Source: Pseudomonas fluorescens (GTDB lineage: Bacteria > Pseudomonadota > Gammaproteobacteria > Pseudomonadales > Pseudomonadaceae). Taken from it: DNA of 64,000 bases. The stretch lies in the NCBI RefSeq assembly GCF_902497875.1, contig NZ_CABVHY010000004.1, positions 62,001 through 126,000 on the forward strand, written 5' to 3'. Below are positions 47,039 to 55,634 of this stretch, one piece after another (the stretch's first letter is position 1; each line of letters starts with the position of its first letter). Position numbers and translations under genes: made by a program. The notes below the pieces were generated by a model. That model did no database searches, had not been told where the DNA came from, and worked only from the letters and a program-made list of their open reading frames with translations.

Positions 47039-47869
47039 TTACATGTTGAGGTAGCTTTTAGGCAGGAATAAAAGAGGACGAGTTGTGGCTCGGATCATTC
47101 TTGAAGTCGTACTGCCAAACCAAAATCGGCGGACTCGCGAATGACCAAAAGCGCCCATGACCATCAGATCGATATCGTGTTCAGTCTGATAGGACTGTAA
47201 GGCGAGTTCCACTCTCCCACCGCAGATCGCGGTCCGAACGTCACACCCGGCGATTTGCAGAATGGCTCCTGCCGCATCGAGTCGCTCCAGATTCTTCGGC
47301 GTGTTGGCTGCGACCATGACCAGGTGCACGGGCAGCTTTGTGAGAACTGGACTCGCTGCCAGCAGTTTCACCCCCATGTGCGTGTCCTCACTCCCGTCAT
47401 AAGCAAGCATCAGGCTTCGTGGTGGGTTGAAGGAACAAGGGGTGAGCAGGATCGGCTTGTGCAAAGCATGGATGATGGTTTCGAGCTGGTTGAGTCGGAG
47501 ACAGAACGAGCTGTGTTTTCCCATGACTAGCCAGCGCATGTCAGTTTCCATCTCGAGTAACCGACCCAACAGTTCTCCGTCGCTTTGACGAAGTTCCGGC
47601 TGCATTACGCCATCCGCGATCGCTCTTTCTCGAGCGTTTTGCAGCATTATCAAGCCTTGCTTCAACGCCTGCTCATGGCGCTTTTCGTCCAGCGACATAG
47701 CTTCTAGCACGTGCGCCAGGCTACCGGGCCGTATCTCTACGCCAGCGGGGCGTTCTACAACATTCAGGAGGGTTAATGGCAATACAAAGTTGAGACTGGC
47801 CCAAGCGGCGTAGTCGCAGACGGCCGGAGATGTATTTGAACTGTCGATACAGGCCAATATGTGGGTCAT
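47039..47869 (-). CDS. Tandem universal stress protein (second)
   Basis: A protein of 276 residues from ATG 47869 (MTHILACIDSSNTSPAVCDY), preferred over 47881 because GAGGG then lies just upstream. It has two Usp domains. The second ends GAFGHSRVRRFWFGSTTSRM with the G-2x-G-9x-G(S/T) nucleotide-binding pattern, so ATP binding is plausible. It is one gene in a leftward series with the DUF1275 and malic enzyme genes. It differs clearly from the protein at 31588. Confidence 0.88.
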   Translation of the reverse strand: MTHILACIDSSNTSPAVCDYAAWASLNFVLPLTLLNVVERPAGVEIRPGSLAHVLEAMSLDEKRHEQALKQGLIMLQNARERAIADGVMQPELRQSDGELLGRLLEMETDMRWLVMGKHSSFCLRLNQLETIIHALHKPILLTPCSFNPPRSLMLAYDGSEDTHMGVKLLAASPVLTKLPVHLVMVAANTPKNLERLDAAGAILQIAGCDVRTAICGGRVELALQSYQTEHDIDLMVMGAFGHSRVRRFWFGSTTSRMIRATTRPLLFLPKSYLNM

Positions 47870-48072
47870 CACAACCCTCATCTCGATGATCTTGAAGAGC
47901 CGATCACCACGCGGGCTATAAACGAAAAATACCCGCTCGGGGAGGGCGCCGCTTTTAGCGTGCCAACGAGTGGGATCAGTCGCTGGACACTGGGCACGTC
48001 ATATATAGAAACGATCAACGTAGTGAAATTCCAGTATAGCAACGCCTGGAAAGCTGCTTGCTGGCAAGCTGC

Positions 48073-48834
48073 TCACTTTCGCATGACGCGGCGGACATAA
48101 AGCCTGGCGTCATCAACGGCCGGCACGATCGCCAGCGTCACCAGAACCATCGCGAGCGGTACCGTTGAGATGTAACCAATGTGCTTGAACCCAAAGGCAC
48201 CCACCACGCCGCCGAAGAAGAAATTCAGCGCGAGCAGTATCAGTACTTTGAGCCGGGTCCGATTGGCGAGAACTTTTGGATGCGTCGATGTGCTGACGGC
48301 ATTCCAATAAAAGAGTTTTCCAAACTCAATACCGATATCCGTGATGATGCCGGTGATGTGCGTCGTTCGGATTTCGGCTTTGGAAATTTTGGTGATCACC
48401 GCGTTTTGCAGTCCCATAATGAAACACAGCAGCATCACGGTGACGGACACGAACAAACCATCCACGGTGGATAGCCGAGCGCCCAGAAAGCCAAAGCAGA
48501 TGAGCAGAAAGGCTTCGAACAAGAGCGCCACCGCAAACTCACTGTGCATCCGTCTGCGTCGGGAGTAATTGACCATCACCGCCGAGCATGCGGCCCCAAC
48601 CAGAAAGGACAACAGAGCGCCGGCGCCACTGAGTACCAGGTCGTAGGCTCCCAGCACGCTATTATCTGCCATCGAGGAGACGATACCGGTCATGTGTGAG
48701 GTGTACTGATGCACCGCCAGGAAACCACCGGCATTGATCGCCCCTGCTACGAAGGCCAGGGCAAATCCAAGATGTCGGTTTGCGTCTGTGGTACGCCGTC
48801 GCCCAGTGAGGCTCCTAACATATTTGATCGGCAT
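48073..48834 (-). CDS. DUF1275 (YoaK-like) membrane protein
   Basis: A 253-residue protein with about six helices. Characteristic features are AGAINAGGFLAVHQYTSHMTG near the N-terminus and LQNAVITKISKAEIRTTHIT, with GxxxTDIG nearby. The family is widespread, and its transport substrate is not established. A poorly resolved promoter lies upstream, without an island operator. It may be co-expressed with the universal stress protein 191 bp downstream. Confidence 0.85.
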   Translation of the reverse strand: MPIKYVRSLTGRRRTTDANRHLGFALAFVAGAINAGGFLAVHQYTSHMTGIVSSMADNSVLGAYDLVLSGAGALLSFLVGAACSAVMVNYSRRRRMHSEFAVALLFEAFLLICFGFLGARLSTVDGLFVSVTVMLLCFIMGLQNAVITKISKAEIRTTHITGIITDIGIEFGKLFYWNAVSTSTHPKVLANRTRLKVLILLALNFFFGGVVGAFGFKHIGYISTVPLAMVLVTLAIVPAVDDARLYVRRVMRK

Positions 48835-49199
48835 TCATTCACCTCTGTCCCAAGCGTATGAGGAGTAAGAAAGCCAACTGATTATGCACATCTGATATCA
48901 CCAGGTCCTCGCGATTTAGACGGGTCTGCTCGTTGAGTGTTGAAGCCGCTGACTGTCGTTTCTTCTGATCGGTGATCAGGATTGCCTGGGATGGCAACCC
49001 TGTGTGGTGATTACCTGCTGGGGGAGTAGACGGCGATTCCTAAAGCGTCACCCCGCGATCAGCCAAGAGCGGATGATCTTGCAAATGGCGGGCTGTCGAT
49101 ATTCAGGAGGTGCAGCGGCTGGATGGTCCCCAAGTGCGACCGCTGCCAACCGTGCAAAAGGTCGTGCAGGTGCGGCACATCAGCATGATTGACGCCAGC
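48835..49199. other. Intergenic stretch between DUF1275 and malic enzyme
   Basis: No supported gene, and no copy of the island operator was found. It presumably holds the malic enzyme 3' end and the DUF1275 promoter. Confidence 0.4.
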
Positions 49200-50444
49200 T
49201 TACAGCGGGTAGTGCGTCGGGTAATGCAGCTTCGCAACGCCGGTGTCGATAGCGGCCTTGGCCACTGCGCCAGCTATTGCTCCGAGCAGGCGAGCATCGA
49301 GTGCTTTGGGAAGAATGTAATCGCGCCCAAACTCAAGTTTATCGACGTTGAACGCTTGCAGCACTTCCACAGGGGTTGGCTCTTTGGCCAATTGGCGCAG
49401 TGCTTCCACCGCCGCAATTTTCATCGCTTCGTTGATCCGGGTTGCCCGAACATCCAAGGTCCCGCGGAAGATGAACGGAAAGCCCAGAACGTTATTAACC
49501 TGGTTCGGGTAGTCAGAGCGACCGGTCGCCATGATCAGGTCATCACGTGTGGCCATGGCCAGCTCGTAGCTGATTTCAGGGTCCGGGTTCGAGCAGGCAA
49601 ACACGATCGGATTGGGTGCCATCGCTGCCAGTGCTTCAGCCGGAAGGAGATTGGCTCCAGACAGACCGACAAACACGTCAGCACCGTTCATGGCTTCCAT
49701 CAGCGTACGAGGGCCACCGTCGTTAACGAACTGTGCTTTGTATTGATTGAGGTCTTCCCGTGCGGAGTGGATGACACCGGTGCGATCGACCATGTACAGA
49801 TTGCTTTTTTGAGCGCCGAGACTCAGCAGTAGACGCATGCAGGCCGTGGCTGCGGCACCAGCGCCGAGGCAAACAATTCTCGCGCTCTCCAGGGTTTTGC
49901 CCTGAATCTCCAGCGCATTGAGCATGCCGGCAGCGGTGACGATGGCAGTACCGTGTTGGTCGTCATGGAAGACCGGGATGCTGCACTGTTCGATCAGTGC
50001 TTCTTCGATTTCAAAGCACTCAGGGGCTTTGATGTCTTCCAGGTTGATGCCACCAAAGGTGTCGGCAATACGCACGACGGTATCGATAAAGGCCTGGGAG
50101 CTCTCCGCATTGACTTCGATATCGATTGAATCGATGCCGGCAAAACGCTTGAACAGCAATGCTTTGCCTTCCATGACCGGCTTACTGGCCAAGGGACCTA
50201 AGTTGCCGAGCCCCAGAATGGCCGTGCCGTTGGTGATCACGGCCACCAGATTCCCTTTTCCAGTAAAGCGATAGGCGTTCTCCGGATCCTTCGCGATTTC
50301 GCGAACGGGCTCGGCTACGCCTGGGCTGTACGCCAGTGCGAGTTGGGCTGCTGTGTCGGCGGGCTTGGTCAGCTCAATGCTGATTTTCCCTGGGGTTGGG
50401 AATTCGTGGTAATCCAGTGCAGCCTTCTTGAAGTCGGTAGTCAT
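49200..50444 (-). CDS. Malic enzyme, short NAD(P)-dependent form (accessory copy)
   Basis: A 414-residue enzyme decarboxylating malate to pyruvate with reduction of NAD(P). It has AYSPGVAEPVREIAKDP, GLGNLGPLASKPVMEGKALL, the metal-binding FHDDQHGTAIV, the dinucleotide motif CLGAGAAATA and a C-terminal AAVEALRQLAKEPTP. It lacks the phosphotransacetylase-like extension of MaeB. An island operator lies 22 bp upstream of ATG 50444. A heavily decayed second copy lies at 54252-55475 behind its own operator. Confidence 0.92.
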   Translation of the reverse strand: MTTDFKKAALDYHEFPTPGKISIELTKPADTAAQLALAYSPGVAEPVREIAKDPENAYRFTGKGNLVAVITNGTAILGLGNLGPLASKPVMEGKALLFKRFAGIDSIDIEVNAESSQAFIDTVVRIADTFGGINLEDIKAPECFEIEEALIEQCSIPVFHDDQHGTAIVTAAGMLNALEIQGKTLESARIVCLGAGAAATACMRLLLSLGAQKSNLYMVDRTGVIHSAREDLNQYKAQFVNDGGPRTLMEAMNGADVFVGLSGANLLPAEALAAMAPNPIVFACSNPDPEISYELAMATRDDLIMATGRSDYPNQVNNVLGFPFIFRGTLDVRATRINEAMKIAAVEALRQLAKEPTPVEVLQAFNVDKLEFGRDYILPKALDARLLGAIAGAVAKAAIDTGVAKLHYPTHYPL

Positions 50445-50466
50445 GCGATCCCCTGATTAGACGTTG

Positions 50467-50485
50467 ATTACAATGCTATGTTAAC
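50467..50485. promoter_or_regulatory. Island operator 3
   Basis: On the gene strand it reads GTTAACAT-AGC-ATTGTAAT, 22 bp before malic enzyme. It agrees with the consensus at most arm positions. A further half-site, TATAATGC (50491-50498), follows and may overlap the -10 region. Confidence 0.6.
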
Positions 50486-50663
50486 ACTATTATAATGCAA
50501 GGCAACGAGATCCTGACCCACAGACCAGGGTCAAATTGCCGGCTTGAACGCTGCTGATGAAGGGGTTTGTCAGCCAGCGGACCGACTCTATTGGCCCTAA
50601 GACTTCAGAACGGGCCTGTATTTCTTGGTCAATAGAGATCCTCCTATGCTTGAACCCGTCTTA

Positions 50664-50688
50664 GGCCACCTCGTGTGGCCATTTTTTT
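50664..50688 (+). terminator. Intrinsic terminator used as intron target
   Basis: Stem GGCCAC-CTCGT-GTGGCC is followed by seven T. The group II intron remnant begins two bases later, the classic insertion position of group IIC introns. Confidence 0.7.
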
Positions 50689-50689
50689 G

Positions 50690-51480
50690 GTGCGCCCAGC
50701 ATGGGCGCAATCTTGTAGGTGAGCGGGCCAATAACCGCGAAACTCTTGTGGTCAAAGGGCGGCAGCGTAGATTCGGCGGTTGTGCGGGGAAGGATTGCGT
50801 TCTTACCTGGGGAGATCTCGCCTCATGCCTGAAAGGGCGTCAGCCGGAGCGAGAAGTCAGCAGAGGCCGTAGTAGTCTTTTCTTTATGACGAAGGGCCGA
50901 ACGAGAGAAAGTGTTATAGGCCATGCTGATGCGAAAGACCGGAAGTCACATGCCTGCCAAACGCGGGGCGGATTGAGGCAACGAGCGGTGAAACCGTGAG
51001 AAGTCCCGTCAGCGACGAGGTCATTGTTTCGTGCGCTATGCCGATGATGCGAATGTGTATGTCCGCAGTCAAAAGGCGGGGCAACGGGTAATGTCTTTGC
51101 TAAGGCGTCTGTATGAAAAGCTGCACCTGAGCGTCAATACGAGCAAGGGTGCAGTGACGAGCGCGTTTGGTCGCAAGTCCCGAGAGTCTGGCGAGAGCTG
51201 GACGAATGGAGACGACATCGACTGCGAGCTATCCAACTCAAACACTGGAAGCGTGGAACGACGATCTACAGAGAGCTGCGAGCACTGGGTGCACGCGAGG
51301 AAAGCGCACGCAGAGTTGCGGGGAACTCGCGCAGCGGGTGGCGCAACAGCCGCATGGAAATGAACCGAGTGCTTGATATTGCGTGGTTCAACAGCTTGGG
51401 ACTACCACGCTTCTCCTGACCTCAATCTCTCGAACCGCCCGGTGCGGACCCGCATGCCGGGTGGTGTGGCAGGGGTACAG
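50690..51480 (+). mobile_element. Group II (IIC-like) intron remnant
   Basis: The 5' end GTGCGCCCAGCATGGGCGC is typical of bacterial group II introns, and the 3' part has the domain V-like segment GAACCGCCCGGTGCGGACCC with its closing strand. About 0.8 kb remains of an element normally near 1.9 kb, so most of the reverse transcriptase is deleted. Exact 3' boundary is uncertain (about 51475-51500). The insertion lies just after a terminator, as expected for class IIC. Confidence 0.75.
51031..51419 (+). pseudogene. Group II intron reverse transcriptase/maturase fragment
   Basis: One frame reads RYADDANVYVRSQKAGQRVM (YADD catalytic motif) to TSAFGRK. After a deletion, another frame reads WRELDEWRRHRLRAIQLKHW, then YRELRALGARE and NRVLDIAWFNSLGLPRFS to a TGA at 51419. 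These are the RT core and the maturase C-terminus. The N-terminal half and about 80 internal residues are missing. Confidence 0.8.
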
Positions 51481-51489
51481 TCTATGAAG

Positions 51490-51884
51490 ACCGTCCCCTA
51501 TGCCGATCGCGTCGAATGGCCAATGTGCCACGCCCTAAGCGCGGCACATTGGGATTCAGAGTTTTCTCATCGCGTCTTGGATTTGATCCGCGTACTTCGA
51601 CAATTGCGTGAGTTCGTGACCCAGTTACATAAGGGCCTCTGCGTGGGTCGTGAGGTCCAGATCAGCGTTGATCAGTGGTCTGGGTTAGGCGAGGCGTGGT
51701 GAATTCGCGGAAAGGTATGCGGTGCGTCGATTCTTTCTTTAAGTGTGGCCGCATAGTCCTTCGCCCCTTGCTCAGTACGAAATTGAATACTGCGGCTACC
51801 GAAACAAACAGACCAAAGCTCCTCGCTTTGGCTGGTCAGATACTCAACCTATACGGACATGATCAAACTCCCTGAGTGCAACTA
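51490..51884. other. Post-intron debris without a recognised gene
   Basis: A 59-residue stretch (HALSAAHWDSEFSHRVLDLI and following) is open but unrecognised. Near 51822 a CCAAAGC..GCTTTGG stem could end transcripts converging with paralogue B. Confidence 0.4.
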
Positions 51885-52115
51885 TCAGAAATGAACTTCG
51901 GCGGACTTGATACCCAGCTCGCGAAGCTCATGGATCAGATCATCGAGGCGTCCAAATGACTCAATCTCCTCGTTGTCATTGACCAAAAAATAGCTTCTCC
52001 CTGCATCCTTTTTGAAAAGAATGATCCACTCGTGCGTGTTGGCCGGATTGGCTATCACATGCGTGTCGAAGTGCATGCCTTCACCGTGTTTGGTTTTGAC
52101 GTCTTCGCGTTTCAT
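51885..52115 (-). CDS. Small island protein, 76 residues, paralogue B
   Basis: Starts MKREDVKTKHGEGMHFDTHV and is collinear with paralogue A over all 76 residues (about 80% identical by eye). Conserved FLVNDNEEIE and LDDLIHELRELGIK suggest selection. It is divergent from the SulP transporter, with an island operator between them. Promoter DNA ATGTGCATACTATT is shared with paralogue A, so gene and promoter were duplicated together. Confidence 0.75.
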   Translation of the reverse strand: MKREDVKTKHGEGMHFDTHVIANPANTHEWIILFKKDAGRSYFLVNDNEEIESFGRLDDLIHELRELGIKSAEVHF

Positions 52116-52205
52116 GCGGGGTCTCCGGGCATATGGTTTAGCTCTCTGAGCACCGAATCTATAGCGTCGCAGGTGTCGTACCGCAGCTAGGCCAATTGCT
52201 TTGCT

Positions 52206-52224
52206 ATTATCACTAGGTGTGAAT
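52206..52224. promoter_or_regulatory. Island operator 4
   Basis: ATTATCAC-TAG-GTGTGAAT, imperfect arms, lies 90 bp upstream of paralogue B and 32 bp upstream of the SulP gene, so it may control both divergent promoters. Confidence 0.6.
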
Positions 52225-52256
52225 AGTATGCACATGCTACCAGGGCGAGGCTAGTC

Positions 52257-53927
52257 ATGATTGCGATACGAGAAGCGTGGAAAGCGGGCTTGTTAGGGCG
52301 CGAGCACTGGCTTCGAAATATCGTCTCAGGGGTCATCGTCGGCGTCGTGGCGCTACCCTTGGCCATGGCATTTGCCATCGCCTCTGGCGTCAAGCCGGAA
52401 CAGGGGATCTACACGGCCATTGTGGGTGGTTTGCTGGTTTCGCTGTTCGGCGGAAGCCGGCTTCAGATTGCTGGCCCCACAGGGGCGTTCATCGTCATTC
52501 TGGCCAGCGTGACGGCCAAGTACGGCGTTGATGGCTTGCAGATCGCGACAATGATGGCCGGGGCAATTTTATTACTGCTCGGTATCACCAAGCTCGGCGC
52601 ACTCATCAAGTTCATCCCTGACCCCGTGATTGTGGGATTCACCGCCGGCATCGGGGTGATCATTTGGGTCGGGCAATGGAAAGACTTTTTGGGCTTGCCG
52701 AAAATCAGTGGTGACCATTTCCACGAGCGGCTGTGGCACCTCATCCAGGCACTACCCAGCCTTCATGTGCCCACGACACTGTTAGCCCTGTTGAGCCTGG
52801 TGTTGGTGATCATCGCGCCTAAGCTGCCCGGTGTAAGGCGTGTTCCTGGCCCCCTGATCGCCATGGTCGTTGTGACGGCATTGCATTCCTATTTTCAATT
52901 CGACGGCGTGGCCACGATCGGGAGTGCATTTGGGGGCATTCCTCAAGGGCTTCCCCAAATAGGCCTTCCTGAAATAACGCTGCCGCAGGTCATTGAGTTG
53001 ATTGGCCCTGCGTTTGCGATCGCGATGCTGGGGGCGATCGAGTCGCTGCTCTCTGCTGTTGTTGCCGACGGGATGGCCGGTACCAAACATGACTCTAATC
53101 AGGAGTTAATCGGACAAGGCATTGCTAACCTGGTCACGCCTCTGTTTGGTGGCTTTGCTGCGACAGGCGCGATCGCTCGAACAGCAACCAACATCCGCAA
53201 TGGTGGCAACAGCCCAATCGCGGGTTTGGCACACGCCCTCACTTTGATTTTACTGATCTTTTTCTTGGCGCCCTTGGCTTCGGATATCCCGCTGTGCGCG
53301 TTGGCCGCGATCTTATTCGTGGTCGCTTACAACATGAGCGAGCTGAAGCACTTCCAGCGTATGGTCAAACGAGCACCCAAAGCGGACGTTGCCATCCTGT
53401 TAATCACCTTCAGCCTGACCGTTTTCAGCGACCTGGCGATTGCGGTGAACATTGGGGTCATTCTCGCCATGCTGCAATTTATGCGTCGGATGGCGTCTTC
53501 TGTGGAGGTACAGCTAATGGTCGAGAAAGAGCTGGAGGTAGAGTTGCGTATGAATGGACATGTACATCTTCCACCCGGTACTTTGGTTTATACCATTGAG
53601 GGGCCTCTCTTCTTTGGCGCAGCAGAAACCTTTGAGCGCGTTTTGGCTCAGACACACACTGATCCTGGGACTTTGATTATTCGACTAAAGCGCGTGCCGT
53701 TCATGGATATCACGGGCTTACAAACTCTTCTCGAAGTCATTGAGCAGCTGCGCAAGCGCAGCATCGTCGTGAAGTTGTGTGAAGCCAACGAGAAAGTCCT
53801 TGGCAAGCTCGACAGGGCAGGGATTCTTCAGGCACTCGGCTCAGAGCATTATCATGCCGACTTCAGAGGTGCACTGGGCAGTTATGTCGAGATCGACAAG
53901 ACCCATGCTAGAGATGGGGTGCAGTAA
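52257..53927 (+). CDS. SulP-family anion transporter with STAS domain
   Basis: A 556-residue transporter. The membrane domain (about 1-400) shows the SulP signature region QGIYTAIVGGLLVSLFGGSR and QIAGPTGAF, ALPLAMAFAIASGV and later GIANLVTPLFGGFAATGAIA. The STAS domain (about 440-545) has YTIEGPLFFGAAETFERVL and PFMDITGLQTLLEV. The family moves sulfate, bicarbonate, dicarboxylates or other anions; which one cannot be told. It is divergent from paralogue B with an island operator between them. A dicarboxylate substrate would suit the malic enzyme context, but that is speculation. Confidence 0.93.
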   Translation: MIAIREAWKAGLLGREHWLRNIVSGVIVGVVALPLAMAFAIASGVKPEQGIYTAIVGGLLVSLFGGSRLQIAGPTGAFIVILASVTAKYGVDGLQIATMMAGAILLLLGITKLGALIKFIPDPVIVGFTAGIGVIIWVGQWKDFLGLPKISGDHFHERLWHLIQALPSLHVPTTLLALLSLVLVIIAPKLPGVRRVPGPLIAMVVVTALHSYFQFDGVATIGSAFGGIPQGLPQIGLPEITLPQVIELIGPAFAIAMLGAIESLLSAVVADGMAGTKHDSNQELIGQGIANLVTPLFGGFAATGAIARTATNIRNGGNSPIAGLAHALTLILLIFFLAPLASDIPLCALAAILFVVAYNMSELKHFQRMVKRAPKADVAILLITFSLTVFSDLAIAVNIGVILAMLQFMRRMASSVEVQLMVEKELEVELRMNGHVHLPPGTLVYTIEGPLFFGAAETFERVLAQTHTDPGTLIIRLKRVPFMDITGLQTLLEVIEQLRKRSIVVKLCEANEKVLGKLDRAGILQALGSEHYHADFRGALGSYVEIDKTHARDGVQ

Positions 53928-53980
53928 GCTAGAAGGCGCGATGAGCAGGCATTCGTCGTGCCCGCTCATGCGCAGATGAA

Positions 53981-54166
53981 TCACTTACCATTGGCCGCCA
54001 TTTTGCTTTTGGTAGAATAGGAAGCACCATGCGTCTCCAGGTAGTCCCGAATAAGCTGACGAACGACCTGAGAAGGCGTCAGATCCTGAGACGCACAAAG
54101 CTCCTCAAGCGCTTTTTTCTTGACGGGATCGATGAGCACAGTTAATCGTGCAGTCTTATTTTCCAT
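53981..54166 (-). CDS. Ribbon-helix-helix (CopG/Arc-like) small regulator
   Basis: A 61-residue protein: a beta strand (ARLTVLIDPVKKKALEELC) then two helices (LTPSQVVRQLIRDYLETHG), the ribbon-helix-helix layout. Such proteins bind DNA as dimers at palindromic or repeated sites. An island operator lies 27 bp upstream of its start, so autoregulation is likely, and a decayed copy lies before icd behind another operator. It is the best candidate for the factor that reads the 19-bp palindromes. No toxin partner is adjacent. Confidence 0.8.
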   Translation of the reverse strand: MENKTARLTVLIDPVKKKALEELCASQDLTPSQVVRQLIRDYLETHGASYSTKSKMAANGK

Positions 54167-54193
54167 GGAATTGCCGGCACCCTAAAACGGTCA

Positions 54194-54212
54194 ATGATAA
54201 TCAAATTATAAT
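54194..54212. promoter_or_regulatory. Island operator 5 (degenerate arm)
   Basis: On the gene strand ATTATAAT-TTG-ATTATCAT, 27 bp before the ribbon-helix-helix gene. The left arm fits; the right arm differs at two positions. It can also be read as two direct half-sites 11 bp apart. Confidence 0.5.
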
Positions 54213-54251
54213 AGGCGGAGGTTTATTTGTCACCGGTTAGGTTCGTTACAG

Positions 54252-55475
54252 TTAGCTAGATTGACCGTGATCAAAAAGTGGCGACGGTACGTCTTCCAGA
54301 AACGGGTAAACGAAGGGATTGATAGACGGGTAATGGGCAGGGGAACTGATTCTGGCCTCTCCCGAATCAATAGCCGCCCTGGCCACTGTGCCGGCAACCA
54401 CCGAATGCAAGCACCCATCCTGGGAATAAAATGTAATGCTTTCCCAGCATCAGTCTGTCGACGTTGTGGGTTCGCAGTACGTCTAACGGCACCGGTTGCA
54501 AAGCGAGCATGTGCAAAGCACGGATCGCCACAATTTTCATGGCTTCATTTATACGTTGCGCTCTGACTTCCAGGGCTCCTCGGAAGACGAAGGGCGAAGC
54601 CAGGCAGCTGGCTAATTCATTTGGATGTTCGAAGCTGTCGGTGGCGAGAATCAAATCCTTCCAAATTGTACGAGCCTGCCAAGGCAAAATCGCTTGATAG
54701 GGGCCCGCGTAGGCAAACACGATGGGGTTGCTTGCCATCGACAGAATTGCTTCCGGTGTTAACCAGTCTGGATCTGCAACACCAATAAAAACGTCAGATC
54801 CCTTCATTGCCGCGGGCGAGTGCTGTGTGAGTCCATTCTGAACAATAAGCCCCAGCGGCGCGATCGTGCGGACACAGCCGGTTGTTACGACAATACGGGA
54901 TTTGTGGGCTCCCAAGTTCAGTAGCACACACTCGACCGCCGCACGCCCGTGCAGGCCGCAGACGATTCTGACGTCTTTAAGTTTTTTGCCCTGAACTTTT
55001 AATGCCGTCAGCAGGCTGGCCGCCACAACGATTGCCATTCCACCGGGATGTCGCATCGAGCGATCAGCGCTTGTTCGATCTCCAGGCTCTGAGACTCAGC
55101 CATGCCATCCAGATGTACGCCGCCGAAGGTGTCGGCAATGCGAACGACCGTATCAACGAATGCTGCCGATTCGCTGGTGTTGACCTGGACATCTACCGCG
55201 TTGATCTTGGCCAGGCGTCTAAACAAGAGCGCTTTTCGCTCCATCACCGGCTTGCGGGCAAGAGACCCCAGGTTGCCCAGATGCAGAATTGACGAGCCGT
55301 CGGAAATGATTGCGACGAGATTGCCCTTACCCGCAAAGCGGTAAGCCTCATCCGGATTTTTCGCTATTGCCAAGCAAGGCTGCGCCACCCCTGGGCTATA
55401 CGCCATTGCTAGATCGCCGACCGTTTCGACCCGCACGCTTGGTTCAACGGCGGTTTTTCAAGAGGAAATCCTCAT
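54252..55475 (-). pseudogene. Decayed second malic enzyme
   Basis: Homologous to the enzyme at 49200-50444 over its length (AYSPGVAQPCLAIAKNP; GNLGSLARKPVMERKALLFR; REGIONS to AHYPS) but broken. There is an in-frame TGA near codon 6, a deletion of the metal-binding FHDDQH with a frame change near 55040, a ruined dinucleotide motif (CGLHGRAA), and a frame shift near 54400. It cannot make a working enzyme. It keeps an island operator 60 bp upstream of the former ATG. Confidence 0.88.
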
Positions 55476-55535
55476 GACGATACGCCGCTGTGTTTTTTGG
55501 CTTTGTCTTCATCGCACGCTTCAGTTGTACTTTTA

Positions 55536-55554
55536 TTATAATGCTATGATAATG
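55536..55554. promoter_or_regulatory. Island operator 6
   Basis: ATTATAAT-GCT-ATGATAAT, one mismatch between the arms, lies between the decayed malic enzyme (leftward) and the TRIC-family gene (rightward), 80 bp before the latter. It may now serve only the TRIC gene. Confidence 0.65.
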
Positions 55555-55634
55555 TAATTAGATCCTAATGTGTGCTCTTGAAGGCGCCTCATTTCAAGGG
55601 CCTTTCCCATTTGCAGTACAGGCTGGTTCCGTAG

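Noticed and set aside
53981..54166. Antitoxin of a toxin-antitoxin pair
   Set aside because: The ribbon-helix-helix fold would fit, but no small toxin-like gene adjoins it; its neighbours are SulP and the decayed malic enzyme.
44014..55554. Reading the 19-bp palindromes as Fur boxes
   Set aside because: Fur boxes are built from adjacent GATAAT hexamers; here the arms are ATTAnCAT with a three-base centre, and several sites have ATTAACAT or ATTATAAT, which do not fit. No iron genes lie nearby.
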